A stretch of 64,000 nucleotides of DNA, from the NCBI GenBank assembly GCA_020060465.1, contig JAGVAD010000006.1, forward strand, positions 1 through 64,000, written 5' to 3'. The notes under the pieces were generated by a model. The model made no database searches. It saw nothing but the letters and a program-made list of their open reading frames with translations, and was not told the DNA's origin. The stretch comes from Anaerolineales bacterium (GTDB lineage Bacteria > Chloroflexota > Anaerolineae > Anaerolineales > UBA4823). The translations under genes and the position numbers were made by a program. Of this stretch, positions 26,211 through 34,703 are shown piece after piece; the first letter of the stretch is position 1, and every line of letters starts with the position of its first letter.

Positions 26211-27512
26211 TTAAATCGTGCGCCGCGCAATCAACAAAGTGATGTCGTCGAAGAGAGGCGCGTCGCCGATAAATACTTGAATGGCGTTCTCTAAGGCAGC
26301 ACTGATCTCCGCTGCAGAACGGTCGCGGTTTTCCAGCGCCACGCGCTCCAAACGATCCATATCAAAGCTTTGGCCGTTGGCGTTCAAAGCATCGGTTACG
26401 CCATCCGTGTAAAGCACCAGAAAGTCGCCTGGGTTCAGATCTAAGGTGCGCTCCTCGTAGCTGGCTTCGGCGTCAACGCCCAGAGCCATACCCGTGCGCG
26501 CCAGGCGAGACAAAGCTCCCTGTCCGGCTCGTTTCCCCATGCGGAAAAACAGCGGCGGGTTATGACCACCGTTGACATAGGTCAATTGGTTCCTGGTTGC
26601 ATCCAGGCAGGCATAGAACAAGGTCACAAACATTCCGCTCTGTGCGTCGGCGCAGATCAGGCGATTGGCGCGCTGGATCCTCTCTCGCGGCGAAAGCATC
26701 GCGTCCAGGCTGGCGCGCACAATGCTGCGCGTCAACGCCATGAACAAAGCCGCCGGCATGCCTTTATCCGAGACATCCGCCACCACCATCCCAAGTTGAC
26801 CATTTGGTTCCAGGATGAAATCAAAATAATCGCCTGCCACCTGGCGCGCCGGCATCCAGTGGGCGACGAACTCCCAGCCGGGCAATTGCGGGGTTTCTGT
26901 CGGCAGCAGGCTGGCCTGCACCTGACGAGCCATCTGCAGCTCATGTTCCAGGCGGGTTTTTTCCACCGCGATTTTATACAAACGAGCATTCTCTATTGCC
27001 GTCGCCGCGCTGTTGGCAACTGCATTGAGCAAGTCCAGATCTGCCTGAGCGAAGATCCCCGCCTGGACGCGGTGATCCACAAAAATTGCACCCAGCGAAC
27101 GCTCCTTGAGACGCAGCGGAACGCACAGGATCGAGCGCAAACCCAACAGACGCACGCTTTGACTCATATTGAAACGCGGATCAAGTTGAGCATCGCTGGC
27201 GATGACCGCTTGCCCGCTACGCGCCACCTTTTCTACAACGCTCAACGAAATCTGGAATTGTGGATCATGGATGATATGCTGATCCATACCCCGCGCCACA
27301 GAAAAAGTTAAATGGCCGTTTTCGTCGTACAGCATCATAAATCCCCGCTCTGCGCGGGTGATTACAATCACTTCATCCATCACCCGGTTGAGGACTTCAT
27401 CCAGGTCTATGGACGAGTTAAACGTCTGCGACAAGGCATATAACAGCGCCAGTCGCTCGCTGGTTTCACGGCTTTCGGAGGCGGGCAAGCCCGAGGACGG
27501 CGTGTCGCTCAT
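26211..27512 (-). CDS. GAF-domain PP2C (SpoIIE/RsbU-type) serine phosphatase
   Basis: 433 residues: GAF sensor domain (about 22-170, DEVLNRVMDEVIVITRAERG, SILCVPLRLKERSLGAIFVD), short coiled linker (LEHELQMARQVQASLLPTE), and SpoIIE-type phosphatase (about 195-433) with GMVVADVSDKGMPAALFMAL, YVNGGHNPPLFF and FLVLYTDGVTDALN; the metal-binding aspartates are present. Such enzymes dephosphorylate anti-sigma-factor antagonists in partner-switching stress pathways. No antagonist or anti-sigma kinase gene is adjacent. It lies 55 bases upstream of the GH13 gene on the same strand, and its start has gaaggt before ATG 27512. Confidence 0.93.
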   Translation of the reverse strand: MSDTPSSGLPASESRETSERLALLYALSQTFNSSIDLDEVLNRVMDEVIVITRAERGFMMLYDENGHLTFSVARGMDQHIIHDPQFQISLSVVEKVARSGQAVIASDAQLDPRFNMSQSVRLLGLRSILCVPLRLKERSLGAIFVDHRVQAGIFAQADLDLLNAVANSAATAIENARLYKIAVEKTRLEHELQMARQVQASLLPTETPQLPGWEFVAHWMPARQVAGDYFDFILEPNGQLGMVVADVSDKGMPAALFMALTRSIVRASLDAMLSPRERIQRANRLICADAQSGMFVTLFYACLDATRNQLTYVNGGHNPPLFFRMGKRAGQGALSRLARTGMALGVDAEASYEERTLDLNPGDFLVLYTDGVTDALNANGQSFDMDRLERVALENRDRSAAEISAALENAIQVFIGDAPLFDDITLLIARRTI

Positions 27513-27685
27513 CTTTTACCTTCAATCAATAAAAACCGAGGTCAATATAGAACACCAGCCTGCGCTATTCATTTTCAAGATCACACGCCAACACCGGTAT
27601 CAAAGATTATCTCATAGACCCCGATAACGGTAAAGCAGTATTCCCGAAGTATAATCGTGAAAACAATAAACACGGAGAAAAGATC

Positions 27686-28546
27686 ATGGCTTACACCCTG
27701 CTGATTTCCACGGACGAGTTAGCTGCCCATTTAGACGATCCAGATTGGCTGATTGTAGATAGCCGTTTTGTGCTTTCTCGACCTGACGAAAAACAAGAAC
27801 ATTATCAACGGGCGCATATACCAGGCGCAATCTATGCTCATCTGGATCGCGATCTTTCAGCACCCGTGATCCCAGGGCGAACTGGCCGCCACCCACTACC
27901 CACGCCTGAAGAAGCCGCACACCGCTTCGGGAAAATGGGCATCCGCCCAGACATGCAGGTTGTCGCCTACGATGACCAGGGCGGATCGCTGGCAGCGGTG
28001 CGCGTTTGGTGGATGCTTCGCTGGCTGGGGCACGACGCGGTGGCTGTGCTGGACGGCGGTTGGCAGAAATGGCTGGAAGAGGATCGCCCCGTGCGAGGCG
28101 GGATCGAAACGCGACCTCCAGCAACTTTTCCCGCCCGACCGCAGTCAGGCGGCTACGCTCTAATTGACGAAGTGGATCGCCTACGCCTTGACCCGGCCTA
28201 CCGTTTGTTTGACGTGCGCGCCCCAGAGCGCTACCGCGGCGAAATCGAACCCATAGATCCGGTAGCAGGCCATATCCCCGGCGCGCGCAATGCCCCTTAT
28301 ACCGATAACCTGTCTGAGCAGGGGACTTTCCGTCCCGCGGAGGAATTGCGGGCGCATTATCAGGCCCTGATTGGCGACATCCCTCCCCAAAATGTGGTCT
28401 TTTATTGCGGTTCTGGCGTCACTTCCATTCACAGCCTCCTGGCGATGGAACTGGCCGGCCTGAGAGGCGCCAAATTCTATCCGGGTTCATGGAGCGAGTG
28501 GATTGCCGATCGCAGCCGACCGGTGGCTACTGGCAACGAGCCGTGA
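27686..28546 (+). CDS. Thiosulfate / 3-mercaptopyruvate sulfurtransferase (tandem rhodanese)
   Basis: 286 residues with two rhodanese domains: an inactive N-terminal one (VDSRFVLSRPDEKQEHYQRA, HIPGAIYAHLDRDLS) and a catalytic C-terminal one with Cys241 in the loop CGSGVTS. The CG-[ST]-GVT form is more typical of 3-mercaptopyruvate sulfurtransferases, while the operon gives no clue. It is probably cytoplasmic, with no signal peptide. The ribosome site ggagaaaag precedes ATG 27686. It is divergent from the PP2C gene and convergent with the propeller gene. Confidence 0.93.
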   Translation: MAYTLLISTDELAAHLDDPDWLIVDSRFVLSRPDEKQEHYQRAHIPGAIYAHLDRDLSAPVIPGRTGRHPLPTPEEAAHRFGKMGIRPDMQVVAYDDQGGSLAAVRVWWMLRWLGHDAVAVLDGGWQKWLEEDRPVRGGIETRPPATFPARPQSGGYALIDEVDRLRLDPAYRLFDVRAPERYRGEIEPIDPVAGHIPGARNAPYTDNLSEQGTFRPAEELRAHYQALIGDIPPQNVVFYCGSGVTSIHSLLAMELAGLRGAKFYPGSWSEWIADRSRPVATGNEP

Positions 28547-28575
28547 ATTCTCGAAACGCCAGCGAATAGCTTCGT

Positions 28576-29922
28576 TTATCGGCGAAAGAAATCATAACCT
28601 GGCGGCGCGCCGGCGATGGTATCCAACGTCAGCGCGCCGTCGTCCAAGTCCAGCAGCACAAGATCAAACGCCTGATTGCGCTGGATGGCATACAGCAGGC
28701 GTTGATCATCCATCCAGCGCAGATTGATCAAACCATAATGCAGTTCGCCCAAGGGCTGCGGCGCGCGATCCAGGCTGCCGAGGAACATTTCCTGCTCTTC
28801 ACCTAAGATGTAGATGAAGCGCCGCCCGTCCGGCGACCAACCCGCAAAGCGCAGCATTGGCCCGCGGACGTAGTTCCAATCGCCGTTGCCATCATACGCC
28901 GCCAGGTGCAATTCGCGCAAGGTTACGCCATCCTGAATTGACTCACGAATCAGCGCCACGCGTTGCAGGTCAGGCGAGTAATATAACGGCTCATCCATGA
29001 AGGGTACACTGAAAATGCTGCCCTCCTGAACAGCTTGCCCGCCATCCAACGGCAGTTTCCACAGCGTGGTGGGCTGCGCCGGCCGAGCCAATGGATCCGC
29101 TGGCGGCACAGCGACACGCAGAAATTTTCCGTCTGGCGACCAGACCGGCCTGGCGTAATAACGATATTCGCTATAGGTTATCACAGGCGAATAGGTCATC
29201 GCTATCCGATAGTTGTCGCCATTCGCATCGGCCAGAATGATTTTATCTGGCTGGGAGATAGCTATCTGTTGACCATCCGGCGAAAAGACGAATTCGCCGC
29301 CCCAACCAGACAGGAACAGATTGATGATCCGGCCGCTATCTGCGTCTACCAGATGCAGGTCATTCAATGGGCTCACCCCTGGCCCTTGAAAAGCCTGATA
29401 GGTGGTGAACGCCAGGCGATGACTCTGCCCAACCCAGGCGAAACTGGGGGAAGGATTGACAGCCGTCGCATTGGGATCGCGCGCTCCGCCGCCGATGGTA
29501 TCTAAATCGGCAATGCCTACCAGCCGCCGTTCGTCCGAACCGTCAATATTTACCGCCCAAAGCTCGACATGGAAGCTATCCGCAGGGCGCAAAAAAGCCG
29601 CAATTTGACCATCCGGCGATAAACGTGGGAAATAAACCTCGCCTCGCCTGGTCAGTTGAAGCAATTTTCCCCCCTGCCAGCGCCACAGGTCGCCGTCCCG
29701 CGTATAAACCACGGTCAAATCCCCTGTGTCTGGCAAAAGCGTTTGAGTCACCGGCGGCGTCTCTATGATCGTCGGTGGGGATGTGGGTGTGCGTGCAGAC
29801 TCGACAACCTCAGGCGTTGATCGCGCATCCTGGGTCGGCGTCGCCCTAGGGCGGGAAAAATTGCACGCCATGCCGATCAGCAACAATAGCAATGCAAACA
29901 GATACAGTCGTTGAACGCTCAT
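28576..29922 (-). CDS. Exported TolB/WD40-like beta-propeller protein
   Basis: 448 residues. The N-terminus is a hydrophobic export signal (LYLFALLLLLIGMACNFSR) with a lipoprotein-like cysteine at about position 20, though the residue at -3 is Gly, so lipidation is uncertain. A Thr/Pro-rich linker follows, then PD40/TolB-type blades with LSPDGQIAAFLRPADS, FSPDGQQIAIS, WSPDGKFLRVAVPP and WSPDGRRFIYILGEE motifs. Its start overlaps the stop of the upstream Ig-like membrane protein (ATGA), so the two are coupled and may act as a pair at the cell surface. Function unknown. Confidence 0.8.
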   Translation of the reverse strand: MSVQRLYLFALLLLLIGMACNFSRPRATPTQDARSTPEVVESARTPTSPPTIIETPPVTQTLLPDTGDLTVVYTRDGDLWRWQGGKLLQLTRRGEVYFPRLSPDGQIAAFLRPADSFHVELWAVNIDGSDERRLVGIADLDTIGGGARDPNATAVNPSPSFAWVGQSHRLAFTTYQAFQGPGVSPLNDLHLVDADSGRIINLFLSGWGGEFVFSPDGQQIAISQPDKIILADANGDNYRIAMTYSPVITYSEYRYYARPVWSPDGKFLRVAVPPADPLARPAQPTTLWKLPLDGGQAVQEGSIFSVPFMDEPLYYSPDLQRVALIRESIQDGVTLRELHLAAYDGNGDWNYVRGPMLRFAGWSPDGRRFIYILGEEQEMFLGSLDRAPQPLGELHYGLINLRWMDDQRLLYAIQRNQAFDLVLLDLDDGALTLDTIAGAPPGYDFFRR

Positions 29923-30677
29923 AAATCAATATAGCGCGAATCATCCAATTCCTTGTGCATGGCTTCATCATCCGAAAGCGGTCCGGTTATGACAGGTTGG
30001 GCATCTTCCAATTCGGCTTGTTCCGCCGCACGCAGCCTCTCTAATGGCGCCGCGGCTACAATCGCCCATTTGCCGCAAAACGGGCATCTCTCTAATTTTC
30101 CGATCAGCATGTTCGGCGAAAAGAAATGGCGGGGAAAGGGTCGTCCACAGCGGACGCAGATGGCTCCGCCCGCTGCGCCATAATGGCGCGGCGCGCCGAG
30201 GGGCAATTGCTTTAGTTTCCCGCTTCCAATGATCGTAATAAGAGACGAAAACAACACCGCGGCAAAAGCAACGCCCAACAACGGCAGAGCAATCCGCATC
30301 CCGGCTTGAAACCCCTCCTCTGCCGTAACAAATCGAACCTGCAGCTCGTTGGACTTTACCTCGCGCCCGCTTGAGGTCAGGCCGACAGCAGAGATCATGT
30401 GCGCCCCGAATGGGTAGTTGTCGGTGCTAAAGCGCAGTTCAAAAGGTGGTTGGGTCGCCTCGCCGATTGCCTTGCCGTCGAGATAAAAAGTCACCTTTAC
30501 CAGATCCTCTGGCCCCGAGACGATGAGAGTAAAGACGCCCTGAATATCGCCTGTGCCGGATGAATATCCAAACGTGCGCGATAAACGCAATTTTAATTCT
30601 GCGTCATCTTGGGCAAAAACCTGCGCGGCGAATGAGAAGCTCAGGACGCACAGCAAAAATAAAAGATTCTTTCGCAT
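29919..30677 (-). CDS. Ig-like ectodomain / TM / cytoplasmic zinc-ribbon protein
   Basis: 252 residues from ATG 30677 (ggag 7 bases upstream; TTG 30689 rejected). Signal peptide (LLFLLCVLSFSFAAQVFAQ), an Ig-like beta-sandwich of about 100 residues (FTLIVSGPEDLVKVTFYLDG, APPFELRFS-like strands), a membrane helix near residues 130-155, then a cytoplasmic zinc ribbon with two Cys pairs (CVRCGRPF ... CPFCGKW) and an acidic tail. This is the reverse layout of the 6781-8070 protein, whose ribbon is N-terminal. It lies 99 bases after the ABC permease gene on the same strand. Function unknown. Confidence 0.72.
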   Translation of the reverse strand: MRKNLLFLLCVLSFSFAAQVFAQDDAELKLRLSRTFGYSSGTGDIQGVFTLIVSGPEDLVKVTFYLDGKAIGEATQPPFELRFSTDNYPFGAHMISAVGLTSSGREVKSNELQVRFVTAEEGFQAGMRIALPLLGVAFAAVLFSSLITIIGSGKLKQLPLGAPRHYGAAGGAICVRCGRPFPRHFFSPNMLIGKLERCPFCGKWAIVAAAPLERLRAAEQAELEDAQPVITGPLSDDEAMHKELDDSRYIDL

Positions 30678-30776
30678 GTCAAACTCCAACCGATGTCGAA
30701 AAACAGACGTTTCCTGCCCCTTGCTGGTTCCCGCCTATACAGAATCGGGCAAGCGGGGCGCTTTCAAGACCCCCCT

Positions 30777-31565
30777 TCACTTCCAACGCGTCAGGATTGT
30801 TTCACGCTGGAAAATCTGGGTGGAAAGGAAGATCAAAATCGCATCAATGAGTAATAGAAAAAGTGCCCCGTAGAGGATCAGCTCACGGTTGATCACAAAC
30901 AGGCCGGCAAACTGGCCGAAGAAAACCGCCAGTAAAGGAACGACCAGTAGGGCAGTCAATTGCTCAGCCGCGCGCGGATCGGTCACGCGTGATGAAATCA
31001 TGATGCTCACGTTCACCGAAACCAGAGACAGCAACGGCCCCACCAGGAAAACCGCGATCAGCCAACGGGCATCCATCATCGCCGCAAAGACCGCCGGGTT
31101 TGGGATCATGATCCACGCCCCCAGGCTAAAAATGCCAAACGAAATATAGGTGGCTGCAATGGCCGGCAATAAGGCTGCCAGGCTCTTGCCAGCCAAAAGC
31201 TCTAAGGTTGTGATCGGAGTAGCTAACAACGGCTCCAGCGTTCGACTGGTCTTTTCACCAATCACCGAATACGCCGAGATCGTCGAGGGGATCGCCAGAG
31301 GCAGGATCATAAACATCAACATAAACTGGCTGACCATGTAGACCTGAAAGCAGTCTCCGCCGCTCAGCTCCGCCGGGCAGAAGGTTTCCACTTGCGCCGG
31401 CATCTCGCCATATTGGTCGGTCGTCATACTCCCGCGGCTGGCAAATATAATCGCCAGAGGAATGGCAGCCATCAGTAATGGCAAGAAAGCCACCGAAAAC
31501 AACACCATGCGATTTCTAAATACTTCTGCCCACTCTTTGCGAATGATTGTTCGTACCTTATTCAT
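30777..31565 (-). CDS. ABC-2 type transporter permease
   Basis: 262 residues from ATG 31565 (ggaagaga upstream). The N-terminus KVRTIIRKEWAEVFRNRMVL is typical of NatB/ABC-2 permeases, followed by six hydrophobic segments and the motif YSVIGEKTSRTLEPLLATPI of this family. It lies 40 bases downstream of its ATPase gene; together they form a simple two-gene exporter. The substrate is unknown: Na+, antibiotics or lipids are all precedented. Confidence 0.9.
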   Translation of the reverse strand: MNKVRTIIRKEWAEVFRNRMVLFSVAFLPLLMAAIPLAIIFASRGSMTTDQYGEMPAQVETFCPAELSGGDCFQVYMVSQFMLMFMILPLAIPSTISAYSVIGEKTSRTLEPLLATPITTLELLAGKSLAALLPAIAATYISFGIFSLGAWIMIPNPAVFAAMMDARWLIAVFLVGPLLSLVSVNVSIMISSRVTDPRAAEQLTALLVVPLLAVFFGQFAGLFVINRELILYGALFLLLIDAILIFLSTQIFQRETILTRWK

Positions 31566-31605
31566 ATTTTTTCTCTTCCATGCGCCGTTTGAAAACAAAT
31601 GCAGT

Positions 31606-32529
31606 CTAGGTCGCAGGCGCGCCATCGTTGCGCACCAGACGTAAATAGACCTCTTCTAAGGAATATCGCAGCTCGCCAACAAACTGGATCTCTGCGCCTT
31701 CCATCACCAATTGACGCACAATTTCTGGATTGCGCTTCTCAGGATCATCCAGGGTAACCAGCAAGCGCCCATCCACCATACGAGCCTCAGAGACAAAAGG
31801 CAGCTCCGAGACTTTTGAGAGCATGGCTTCATCGAGGTTGCGAAGGTGAAATACCACCTTACGCCCAAACATCTGTTGGCGCAGCCGCTCCGGCGTATCT
31901 ACGACCAATAAACGGGTCTTAAAGACTGCGATTCGGTCGCACAACCGGTCAGCTTCATCCAGGTTGTGAGTACAAAGAAAAATGGTTCGGCCCTCGCGGC
32001 GCAGCTCGGAAATGAAATCTCGCACCAGGCGCGCCGACTCCGGGTCCAACGCTGCTGTAGGTTCGTCCAGGAATAAAACCTTCGGCTCGTGCAACAACGC
32101 CCTGGCAATCGCCAGTTTCTGTTTCATACCTTTGGAAAAGGTAGCAGTCGGCTCAAAACGCCGCTCCCACAACCCTAACATACGCAAATACTTCTCCACC
32201 TGCCCGGCCGGGTCGCGCACCTCATACAATTCAGCAAAGATGCGCAGATTATATTCAGCGCTCAGGTTGTCGTATAAGCCAGGCGTCTCGGTCAGCACGC
32301 CCACCGAACGGCGGATTTGATCGTCCTGCCGACCCACTTCAAAGCCATTCACCACCGCCCTGCCTTGTGTTGGGGAGATCAGGCTGGCGAGCATGCGCAC
32401 TGTGGTCGTCTTGCCCGCCCCGTTGGGACCTAAAAAGCCAAACACCTCTCCCTGTTCAATGCTTAGATTCAATCCCTTAACCGCCAGCGTCGAGCCAAAA
32501 CGTTTGGTTAGATTTTCTGTTTGGATCAT
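31606..32529 (-). CDS. ABC transporter ATP-binding protein (ABC-2 exporter)
   Basis: 307 residues from ATG 32529; the longer frame to 32592 shows no family similarity. Walker A GPNGAGKTTTVRML, signature FSKGMKQKLAIARALL, Walker B KVLFLDEPTAALDPES and the H-loop CTHNLDEADRLCD are all present. The C-terminal extension (about 220-307) is of the DrrA/NatA kind. Partner of the permease 40 bases downstream. A TATACT box lies upstream at 32565-32570 (minus strand), but its -35 partner is poor. Confidence 0.95.
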   Translation of the reverse strand: MIQTENLTKRFGSTLAVKGLNLSIEQGEVFGFLGPNGAGKTTTVRMLASLISPTQGRAVVNGFEVGRQDDQIRRSVGVLTETPGLYDNLSAEYNLRIFAELYEVRDPAGQVEKYLRMLGLWERRFEPTATFSKGMKQKLAIARALLHEPKVLFLDEPTAALDPESARLVRDFISELRREGRTIFLCTHNLDEADRLCDRIAVFKTRLLVVDTPERLRQQMFGRKVVFHLRNLDEAMLSKVSELPFVSEARMVDGRLLVTLDDPEKRNPEIVRQLVMEGAEIQFVGELRYSLEEVYLRLVRNDGAPAT

Positions 32530-32700
32530 TGATGAATTATCACTCCACACAATTTCGCTGAGATAGTATACCTTGTTTCGAGAGCAGTTCATTTGCTTCG
32601 GTTAACATTCGATGATGATTGTCGCAAAATGCAGTTAAGGTTGCTGAATTCTGAGAACGGGCTAATTTTTGGCATAGATCAAGCTGGTAGAATGCCCCTC

Positions 32701-34638
32701 ATGAGTATAGAACCGCCGCAAGATTACGCTCCCGACTTGAACTGGTTGCTACAGAGCAGCCAAACGCCGCCGGAGGTTATCCTCGAAGTCCTGGTTCAAG
32801 AATTTTATCCGCAAATCTATTACCTGGCATTTACTTTACTGGACGATCGTTCAGCGGCTTTAAATACCACAAATGAGATCTTTGCTCGCGCGATTCTCGA
32901 ACGGCACGCTTACCGTACACACACCGAAGCCAGCATCTGGTTGTTGCGTCTGGCTTTGAAAATCTGCGAAACCTCATATAAACGTCTGAGCTTGCAGCGC
33001 GCGGTCAAGGCTGCCCTGCCTCATCACCGTTCGTCCAAGGACCTGGGCTATTCAACACCAGAGACGATGTTGGATGCCGAGATCTGGCTGGCAATTGACT
33101 CTCTGGATGAGATCGCCCGCCAGATTATGCTGCTGCATTATGTACATGGCTGGCCTGCGCAGGGTCTGGCCGAACTGCTCCAGCGCCAGATCGAGGACAT
33201 TCAGGCCGCGCTGGAACGTACGTGTGAGAAGGTTCGAACTGCGTTGACCGAAGCTGACGGCTTGCTATCCGCCTCCAATTGGGATAAGTTGATCCGCGCC
33301 TCTTTAAGCAGAAGATGGCCGCGGCGTGATTTTACCCCAGAGCAGCTCAACGAACGCGCCGCGCGCATAGGCAGACGCGCCCTGCGCAAAGGACGTTGGC
33401 AACGACAGGCGATCTCTGTCATGGAGGTTGCCATGATCCTGTTCATCATCTTGTTCGCCGCTGGCATCATTTGGGGGGCAAACGTTTTTCTGCCGGAGCA
33501 GACGCCTGTCCCCACTCGCTCGATATTGCAATCTCCGGCGACGAGCACGCCCGCCGACAAATCCTCCTCAGCTTATCAATCAACCGCTCAGCCGCCGCGA
33601 CGATTTTCGAACCATATCCTGAATGATCCCTATGTGGTTGTCCAAACCGGCGACACACTCAAATTGCTGGCCGCTGAATTAAACGTCACGCCTGAGAGGC
33701 TGCGCGCCGTCAATCGTTATCCGACGGAAATGCAACTGCAGCCGGGGATGCGCGCTCTGAATCCCAACTGGTTTCCTCAAGTCACATCTCTGCCCGCCAC
33801 ACCGGTTTCTCCTCTGCGCCTCGACCAACAGTTAAGTGTTGATTTTCCCCAGGAATTGCTGGACACACGCCTCCCCTGGCGCGGCGGCTATGCGCAGGAT
33901 GCCAGCGGAGCGCCGAAAGACGTTCCGCCGCCCATCCAGGTCGAGGCGGCGCGACAGAGATTGCCTCAGATCGAACCGCCCAAAGGTTTCGATCCATCCA
34001 ACAAACGCCTAACTTTTCAATTCCCGCTCACCTATAATGTGGAGGCGCAACAAGCATTGGTCGAATTATTTGCCGACGGGTATTTTCTCGATTGGGTGGT
34101 GATGGGCAACCCCTGGCAGATGATCTGTGACCGCTCCAGCGACGGACAATGGCTGGCTTTCGTCAATCTACCGTCGCCCGACCACGACCCCGAAACCCGC
34201 CTGCACTGGTTCGACCTGAATGCTCCCGCGCAGCGCCATTACACTTTGAGCGGTCAACTGGGCATAACACAACTCGCCTTTTCCCCCGACAATCAGCGCC
34301 TGGCTTACTTTGTACAAGCGCCGCAAGGCGGGCGTGGGCGCGCGTTTATTTTGGATATAGGTAGCAAACAGACGAGCGATCTCATGCTCCTGGCGGAGGC
34401 GAAGAGTTTGACCTGGAGCCCCGATGGGCGCAACCTGGCGATGATCGCCCGTTTCAGCCTGCGGGAAGCCGTTGAACATTTGCTGGTTCTAGCTGTGCAA
34501 ACCAGCGCTCCGGTATATTCTGACACATTAGAGAACAGCGCGCAAATAATTAACAATTGGCTAATTGGCGATTGGGGGGTAGAATTCCCCCAGGAAGCGC
34601 GCCGCATGGATGACTGCGCCGCGCCGCCAACCTCGTAA
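32701..34638 (+). CDS. ECF-sigma-like / TM / LysM / propeller-like fusion
   Basis: 645 residues from ATG 32701. Order: a sigma-70 region-2-like part (about 28-66, EFYPQIYYLAFTLLDDRSAA), a region-4-like part (about 128-182, SLDEIARQIMLLHYVHGWPA), a basic juxtamembrane stretch (RIGRRALRKGRWQRQ), one TM helix (about 239-262), a Thr/Pro/Ser linker, a LysM-like domain (about 325-370, YVVVQTGDTLKLLAAELNV), then PD40-like strands (DGQWLAFVN, FSPDNQRLAYF, WSPDGRNLAMIA). The region-4 helix-turn-helix is degenerate (GLAELLQRQIEDIQAAL). It ends with a conserved cysteine at 639 (DDCAAPP). Possibly a membrane-tethered regulator; tandem paralogue of the next gene. Confidence 0.72.
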   Translation: MSIEPPQDYAPDLNWLLQSSQTPPEVILEVLVQEFYPQIYYLAFTLLDDRSAALNTTNEIFARAILERHAYRTHTEASIWLLRLALKICETSYKRLSLQRAVKAALPHHRSSKDLGYSTPETMLDAEIWLAIDSLDEIARQIMLLHYVHGWPAQGLAELLQRQIEDIQAALERTCEKVRTALTEADGLLSASNWDKLIRASLSRRWPRRDFTPEQLNERAARIGRRALRKGRWQRQAISVMEVAMILFIILFAAGIIWGANVFLPEQTPVPTRSILQSPATSTPADKSSSAYQSTAQPPRRFSNHILNDPYVVVQTGDTLKLLAAELNVTPERLRAVNRYPTEMQLQPGMRALNPNWFPQVTSLPATPVSPLRLDQQLSVDFPQELLDTRLPWRGGYAQDASGAPKDVPPPIQVEAARQRLPQIEPPKGFDPSNKRLTFQFPLTYNVEAQQALVELFADGYFLDWVVMGNPWQMICDRSSDGQWLAFVNLPSPDHDPETRLHWFDLNAPAQRHYTLSGQLGITQLAFSPDNQRLAYFVQAPQGGRGRAFILDIGSKQTSDLMLLAEAKSLTWSPDGRNLAMIARFSLREAVEHLLVLAVQTSAPVYSDTLENSAQIINNWLIGDWGVEFPQEARRMDDCAAPPTS

Positions 34639-34703
34639 ATCTGCTTGAAACAGGTCAGCCGCCAGAGGCGCTGCCCCCGCCTGGCTGCCAATGGCGACCG
34701 CCG

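Noticed and set aside
27626-27655. Promoter with TATAAT at 27650-27655 before the sulfurtransferase
   Set aside because: The -10 is perfect but no acceptable -35 or extended -10 is at the right distance, so it is not listed.
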